NCBI RefSeq assembly: GCF_002994745.2
Contig: NC_037090.1
Span: 8,925,501 to 8,989,500 of the forward strand
DNA from: Rosa chinensis
Taxonomy: Eukaryota; Streptophyta; Magnoliopsida; Rosales; Rosaceae
Direction of reading: 5' to 3'
DNA length: 64,000 nucleotides
Shown: piece after piece, positions 58,356-64,000 of the stretch
How positions within the stretch are numbered: position 1 is the first letter of the stretch
How the letters are laid out: each line of letters starts with the position of its first letter
Made by a program: the position numbers and the translations under genes
The notes under the pieces: model-generated
What the model was told of the DNA's origin: nothing
Databases searched by the model: none
What the model saw: only the letters and a program-made list of their open reading frames with translations

Positions 58356-61300
58356 ATGGGTTCAAAGAAGACAGGAAAATCAAAAGAACGCAAAGATTCA
58401 ACAAAAAAAGTGGAGAAGGTTGCTAGTCCAAATGAGACTGATGACGTGGTTGATGATAAAGATGACCAAGTATCAGCTGAAACTATGACGACCACTGAAT
58501 CAGCGAAAGGAAAAACCAGAGGGAAGCGAACTGTGGCTGCAATGTACAAGGTAGTGGTGAAGAAAGCAATTGGGAAGAAATTTAAAGTTACATACAGCGA
58601 CACGGGCAATCCAAACGGCAGAACACGGCACACTCTACAGTCATATATAGGCATGTTGGTGAGGACAATGGTTCCCATCAACGTGGACAGCTGGCCTGAG
58701 GTGGATCCTGATTTGAAAGCAAATATTTGGACAGATATTCAGGTACTCCTCTACTTTTCTTGCCTTGCTGCAGTTTGAGGTGGATTAAATGGATTAAACT
58801 TTCAGCTACTCTTGTTAGTTCAATGCTTCTTAAATTCTAATAAATGGATTAAACTTTCAGCTGCTCTTGTTTACTCAATGCTTCTTAAATTCTAAGTGTT
58901 TTCTGTTTTTTTTTATTTATTACAATATAAGTTTTTACTGATCATTATTTACTTGGGAAGCTGAAACATATGTTCACTGATCCTTATTTGCACTTTAGTA
59001 CTCCTATTTACACATTTGTTGTTTATGTGCAAGCTTCATATGAAAAAGTAATATTTTTGAGTAAGGCTATCTAATCCTGATATTACATTTGTTGCATAGG
59101 ATACATTCAAAGTAGCCCCTGAAAGCAGAAAACTAGTGTTGTCATCAGCTGGTGTGAAATGGAGATACTTCAAGACCACATTAACAAGGAAGTATGTTCT
59201 GCCATTCTTGGGAAAGAAGAAAAAATTGAGAAAGCCACCAAAGCAGTACTCCTATGTTGGCCTACAACCGTGGAAGGAATTTGTAAAACAACGGACTAGT
59301 GAGGCATGGCTGGTATGCTCCTATTGTGTATAAGGCTGTGTTGTATTCTATGTATACATTTTCTGTGTAAGTTGAAACATATTTTATGCAATCATTGTGC
59401 TTAACATGTATATGCAGAAACTTCTTCAAAAACAAAGTGAACGAGTGAGGAAGAGAAAGTACCATCACAGATTATCAAGAAAGGGATACCTTGGACTAGA
59501 GGAGGAATTGGTTAGGATCTGCTAGTCTTCATTTTTTCACATCAATTTTTTTTTCTGTAATGTGTTCCCTCATGGTTTTATTTGCTGCACAGAAACGAAA
59601 GTTGCCTGAAGGAGAGGTAATTGATCGGGCAGTTATGTGGAAGAAAGCCCGTATACCAAAAAATGGAAAGATAGATGAAGAACTCTCATTGGTGGCAGCA
59701 AAAATAGTAAGTCCAGATTTTTAAGTTGAGCAATTTAAGGTGTATCATCACCTCATCTAACTTGTGTTTACATATTTGATTAGGATGAACTGTTGGAGAA
59801 GAAGAGTAAAGGTGAGTTGGAAATCTCAGGGAGTAGTGATGTCTTGTCTCAAGCTCTAGACACTCCTGAACACTCGGGTAGGGTGAGGGGTGTTGGAGGC
59901 TTCGTTAACCCATCCTCCTACTTTAATCTGCCAAAGAAGAAAAGGATTCGAATTACAAAGGCAGATATGTTGGCCCATGATAAGGAGCGTGATAAAGAGA
60001 TGGAGGACACAAAGAAAATGCTTCTTGCGCAGCAAGCAAAGACGGAAGCCATGTTATATCAAAGGATTGCACAACTAGAAGCACTAGTAACAGGGAAGAC
60101 AGCCATGCATCCGCCTGCCACTGGGGATAATGTCATTTCCCCTATATCCGACAAAGGCAGCTTCCATGATAAATCAAGAATTGACAAATCTGATCATAAT
60201 GATGCCAAGGTCATAGAAAATATGGAGGAATGTGATATTATACCTACTCCTGGAAAGGTAGCAATATATGTAGTTTTATGTGAATTCTAATAGTTGCATA
60301 TAAATTATGCTTTAAACCTTTGGTAGATTTGATCACTTTCTTTTTCCCCTCTTAGGGTGCCGGGGTATGTGAGCTAGCAGTGGATAATATAAATAATATA
60401 GTTGCTTTCGGTTCCGTGTTCGAAGAGGGGGAACTAAGCAAGACACTGCATGGAGTTCCACTTAAGGAGGGAACTGTTCGTGTATCGGTGGATGGTATAC
60501 TAAAACCAGATGCTGTGCTTCCTTTCCCCATCGAGGGTGAGATGGAATTCGTTAGGGAAGCTCTTGGGAGTCACGTAGCTTGGCCTGACGATCTTGTTGT
60601 GCGGACAATGGTTAAGGTACGTTTGGTTGATGAGTTTTCTGTTTCGGAAGGTTTTGGCTTAGGTACATTTTATGATTAGTTTATTGGCTTAGGTGTTGTT
60701 TAATTGCTACATGTTATATATATGTTATCAGCAAGTTGAATCTGCAACACCAAATAAATGCCAAAGTTTCTCATCTTTATCATAACATTTCATTGATTAT
60801 TCATTAATTTATTTTATCTTTTTATAGAAAACAAGGTGTAGTTCTAATTACATCAATATGTTGTTGCCTCTTTTATGACAGTTCAATTGTTATGGAAGAA
60901 TAGTGGCAGAAGTTTGTTACCAATAGATAATGGCAGTTGGGTTGTGGTATTAATGATGTAAAATTTATGGGGTTTTGCAGAAAAAGAAGAAGAATCCTCC
61001 ATTCTTCAAGTCATTGTTTGATCAAGTTGAGATTAATCCGTGGGTGCCGAAGCGCTGCAAGTTGTTGTATAAACATGCAACAACTATCATGAAAGAAACG
61101 GGGAGCTCAATAAGGATGGTGTTTTCTGAAGAAGTGTTTGGCGAACCCACACAACTCTTTGTCTTGTCTGAGAATGTGATTAATCTGTTGGAGATGCAGT
61201 GGATTGGCCAAGGAGTTATAGCAGCATATGAAGGGTAAGCTTCACTTTCTCTAGTGCAATAATTCTTATTTTGTTTATGCAACAATTCAAATTAAGTGAT

Positions 61301-62325
61301 ATCAACCAAGTTTCAACTATATATGATCCTAGATATTTGTGGAAAAATTCGAACATATTTATTCTAGTCTAGCAAATGGTTATGTTTGGAAATGTGATAT
61401 GGATTATAGGGTTTTGCTGCATTTCATGTCTTAGCTTTTGACACAGGTACTTGCATGAACTTATTACTGAAAGGGACCTTTTGGACACCTTTGCTTTTGT
61501 TGATCCGGCAGCTACATACAATTGTGGAAGACCGGACTTTGTGCGGTACTTAGTTGATCGGTTAAAAGAGGGAAAGTCTGATCGTATTTTCTTTATGCCT
61601 TACAATCCGGGGTAATGCTGCAATATTTTTAGTATACTTTATGAAACTGCTTTTATATTTTGCATAATGTTGACTTCATTTTTATTGCAGGCAGCATTGG
61701 ATATTAACTATCCTATGGGAAGGTGAAATCTACATGTTGGATCCGTTGCCAAAACCAGTCCATTACAAAGAATGGGAGACCTCGGTGATGAAGTAAGTAT
61801 TACATTATATACATTGAGCTGTTTTTTTACATATCCGACCAAGTAGCGCTAAAATTGGGTAATGATAATATGGTTGTGTAGTGCGGTGAAAACCTTCAAT
61901 GCTGAAACTGGAAGGGTCAACAAACTGCCTAAAGTAAAACCGCTTCCGGTAAGGCTTATACATGTGTTTAATTGGCTGAGATAATACATTACATCTAGTA
62001 TGTCGATATATGCCTTAATTCAATACTTTGAATAAATAGGGCGTACCTAAACAACCGGGTGGAGTTGAATGTGGCTATTATGTTATGCGATACATGAAGG
62101 AAATTATAGAGGATGAGACACTTTCATTTCCAACCAAGGTATGTATATGAATTATTATGAAGAACATTTTGGTTTAATTAAGTATTAGCTTGTTAAGCCT
62201 AATTATGACTTATATGTTCTTTAATACATTTCTAGTGGGCGGTAAAGTCGCGCAAATCATATACCCAAGCTCAAATTGACGAGGTGCGCAGTGAAGTGGC
62301 TGATTATATACAGAGTTGGGTGTAG
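58356..62325 (+). CDS. CACTA second gene (TNPA-like region fused to a Ulp1/C48 protease domain)
   Basis: Twelve exons splice at GT-AG sites into 772 codons with no stop: 58356-58742, 59100-59312, 59418-59510, 59593-59706, 59784-60257, 60356-60616, 60981-61234, 61447-61611, 61691-61792, 61882-61948, 62040-62138, 62236-62325. The N-terminus is Lys/Ser/Asp-rich and is followed by a plant-transposase-like region (exons 1-4, 'YKVVVKKAIGKKFKVTYSDT', 'YVGLQPWKEFVKQRTSEAW'), a coiled-coil stretch in exon 5 and the protease domain in exons 8-12. The catalytic residues are visible: His in 'PGQHWILTI', Asp in 'EIYMLDPLP', Cys in 'QPGGVECGYYVMRYM' with its preceding Gln. Ulp1 enzymes remove SUMO or similar tags; its role in transposition is unknown. 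The start ATG is the first in the open frame; an upstream 5' UTR intron is possible. Confidence 0.88.
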
Positions 62326-62639
62326 GACTTGTGGCTATGAAGAAATTTTTGAGTAAGGCTAGCTGTTTTTGCTATGAAGGAAATTTTGGTGTATATATGT
62401 AGAACTAATATAGTTGGTTTCTATTATGTTTATGGCTAGCCTTTGTAGGTTTTGGGGTTTTGGTTTGTGAATTATGTAGAATCATGAATGAAGATGAGAA
62501 AATGAATGGAAAGCCCCAATTTTTGGATGATATATATGAGAAATGTATTTCTAGATCTTTTCCAACCACCACCAGCTAGATGGTTACTTGCACATCATTC
62601 TTATATATATGAACTGATGTATATAAATGGGAAACAAAA

Positions 62640-63382
62640 CACCAATGTCAAAGAAAACGATGTCAATTCAGAGATTACAAATCAGTACCTAAAACTGGAC
62701 TGATGTCTCATGATTATGAACATATCGATATGTCACTAAAAAATCGATGTACACAAAACCAAGGCACATCGATATCTAAACACCAAACCATTATCTATTG
62801 TCAACATACAAATCAGCTGTTATAAAGTAAACCGATTTACCGTGAAATACAGAACATCAGGTTTGTAAAATAGAAATGATGTCTACAAAACTACTAGACA
62901 TCGTTTCAACTAAATAAAAGCGATGTTCCTAGTAACATAAAACATCATTCTTAATAGATTAACTGATGTTACCTAAAGGTACATACATCGTTCTGAGGAG
63001 AATAATGTGGCAAGATGCACGTAAAAATGGACACGATCATGTAGCATTTTTTGGAGACTGATGTCTACGAGTGTATTAGACATCATTTCCGAAATTGTAA
63101 TCGATTTAAATGTTCACTTAGGTATTGTTTGAGATATATTTTATTAAGCATAAAATGTGAAAATATGAAGAATTAAATATAGTTAACATATAAAATTATG
63201 TTGATTATAATGATTATACATCGATTTATTTTTTAGAATCGATGTTGTTTGTTGTCTGGGACATCGGGTAAAAACGTGCTTATACTGATGTCTATATCTT
63301 TTACATCAGCCACAAAGACATCGGTCAGAATTTAGTTTTACATCGGTTCTGGACTGATGTAAATGAACAGAATTCTAGTAGT
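62640..63382. repeat. CACTA right subterminal motif array
   Basis: About 25 'acatcg', 'acatca', 'cgatgt' or 'tgatgt' motifs occur here in both orientations over 740 bp, separated by AT-rich spacers. They resemble the array at 22220-23080 in the other CACTA but have no regular 44-bp unit. Confidence 0.8.
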
Positions 63383-63395
63383 GTGGCCCCAATTT

Positions 63396-64000
63396 TGTTA
63401 AATTTTGATATAGAACCTATTAGCATGAGTCATAGTTCCCTATTAGGAATAGATTACAAGGGAATATATTGTTGTAACTACTTACCTTGTATATGTAGTG
63501 TAGTACAGTAGTACACAATTGTTGTAGTACGATGTAATCTGTTTATATACACCACAGAATGGGTTTAATGATATATCAAACAATTCATTCTCTCAATCTT
63601 GTTATTTAACTTGGTATCAGAGCAAAGATCCAAGAGGACTTTGTCTCTTTCTATTTTTTGTTTGAGGAATTAATTCAAAAAACCCCATTGTTAGGGTTAT
63701 TCCGTCCAAGAACGATTAGAGCATCTTCTTCTTGGACATCATTCAGACTGCATGCGTTTTCCTCTAGCACTGAAGGTCAGCTTGTCCAGTTCGTCCTTCT
63801 ACACGCCACCTGCTGACAACCTAGACCGCCATCTCTCCTCGTTATGACCAGAGTTTTCAGTTTGCAGCCTAGATCGCCATCGCTTCTCTTCGACCGGATT
63901 CTGCAGTTCGACTGGACTCTTCAGTTCGCAGCCTAAGTCCGACTAAATCCTGCACTTAATCGCAGCCCACATATTGACCGGTTTCGACTCAGTCCGGCGT
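63396..64000 (+). mobile_element. Ty1/Copia retrotransposon, 5' LTR and leader, runs off the right edge
   Basis: A ~216-bp LTR starts TGTTAAATTTTG at 63396 and ends near 63611 ('ttatttaact'). It contains a TATA-like 'gtttatatacacc' near 63540. The primer-binding site TGGTATCAGAGC follows at once. The rest (63624-64000) is the untranslated leader; gag must lie beyond the window. The CACTA element at 51227-63383 ends 12 bp before the LTR. Confidence 0.8.
63612..63623 (+). other. Primer-binding site for tRNA-iMet
   Basis: TGGTATCAGAGC is complementary to the 3' end of plant initiator tRNA-Met, the usual Copia primer. It fixes the LTR end and the plus orientation. Confidence 0.9.

Larger units (their letters stand above)
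51227..63383 (+). mobile_element. CACTA (En/Spm) transposon, 12.2 kb, two genes
   Basis: The ends CACTACTAGAA(A/T)TCTGTTC... match in inverted orientation at 28 of 29 positions. The flanks are the 3-bp TSD TGG (51224-51226, 63384-63386). Subterminal arms (51240-51375, 62640-63380) are rich in ACATCG/CGATGT/ACATCA motifs. The left arm has a GC-rich block (51480-51760), then AT-rich non-coding sequence with probable 5' UTR introns. A broken TNPD transposase gene (54053-58098) and an unbroken second gene ending in a Ulp1 domain (58356-62325) follow, both on the plus strand. Confidence 0.95.

Noticed and set aside
62506..62703. 65-codon frame after the Ulp1 gene stop
   Set aside because: Lies in the CACTA 3' non-coding arm and contains subterminal motif sequence; no similarity to a protein.

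Overview
The window is nuclear DNA from a flowering plant, almost certainly a eudicot. The evidence is AT-rich intergenic sequence, plant-type GT-AG introns, two recognisable plant genes (a CBL-interacting protein kinase and an ARIADNE-type RBR protein) and a dense, nested set of plant transposable-element families. Rosaceae is a guess from general impression, not something the sequence proves.

Only two ordinary host genes are convincing. An intronless CIPK kinase lies at 42328-43635 (+), with a TATA box and a G-box upstream. An intronless ARIADNE-like RBR gene lies at 48857-50302 (-); it lacks the RING2 domain that carries the catalytic cysteine. Nearly everything else is mobile DNA, and many boundaries can be fixed exactly from target-site duplications (TSDs).

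Left part. A LINE enters from the left edge on the minus strand: 1-1290 is the ORF2 endonuclease and 1287-2900 is ORF1, joined by an ATGA overlap. An AT-rich stretch with a ~105-bp tandem repeat follows. A Harbinger-type MITE (7998-14721, TSD TAA) is split by a Copia retrotransposon (8118-14365, 215-bp LTRs, TSD CAGGA) that has lost its protease and RT core.

Middle. A decayed RNase H (RVT_3) remnant is split by a largely non-coding LTR element (15792-25810, ~810-bp LTRs, TSD GTTCA). That element is itself split by a CACTA transposon (17343-23093, TSD TTT) carrying fragments of at least two host genes, a Helitron-like 3' end and the last exons of a CACTA Ulp1-like gene. Then come a hAT-like element holding an LTR-like block (26554-29250), another hAT (29669-30702), a very short SINE (31570-31686), three MULE-type elements in a row (32780-34077, 34204-35521, 35707-36894; the first carries a recognisable gene fragment and the second a possible one) and a 2.8-kb solo LTR (37510-40322, TSD CGAAG).

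Right part. After the two host genes, a 12.2-kb CACTA element (51227-63383, TSD TGG) carries a broken TNPD-type transposase gene with a very recent 642-bp internal tandem duplication. It also carries a second gene, conceptually spliced here into 12 exons and 772 codons without a break, ending in a Ulp1/C48-type protease domain with its His, Asp and Cys present. A Copia LTR with a tRNA-iMet primer-binding site starts 12 bp beyond it and runs off the window.
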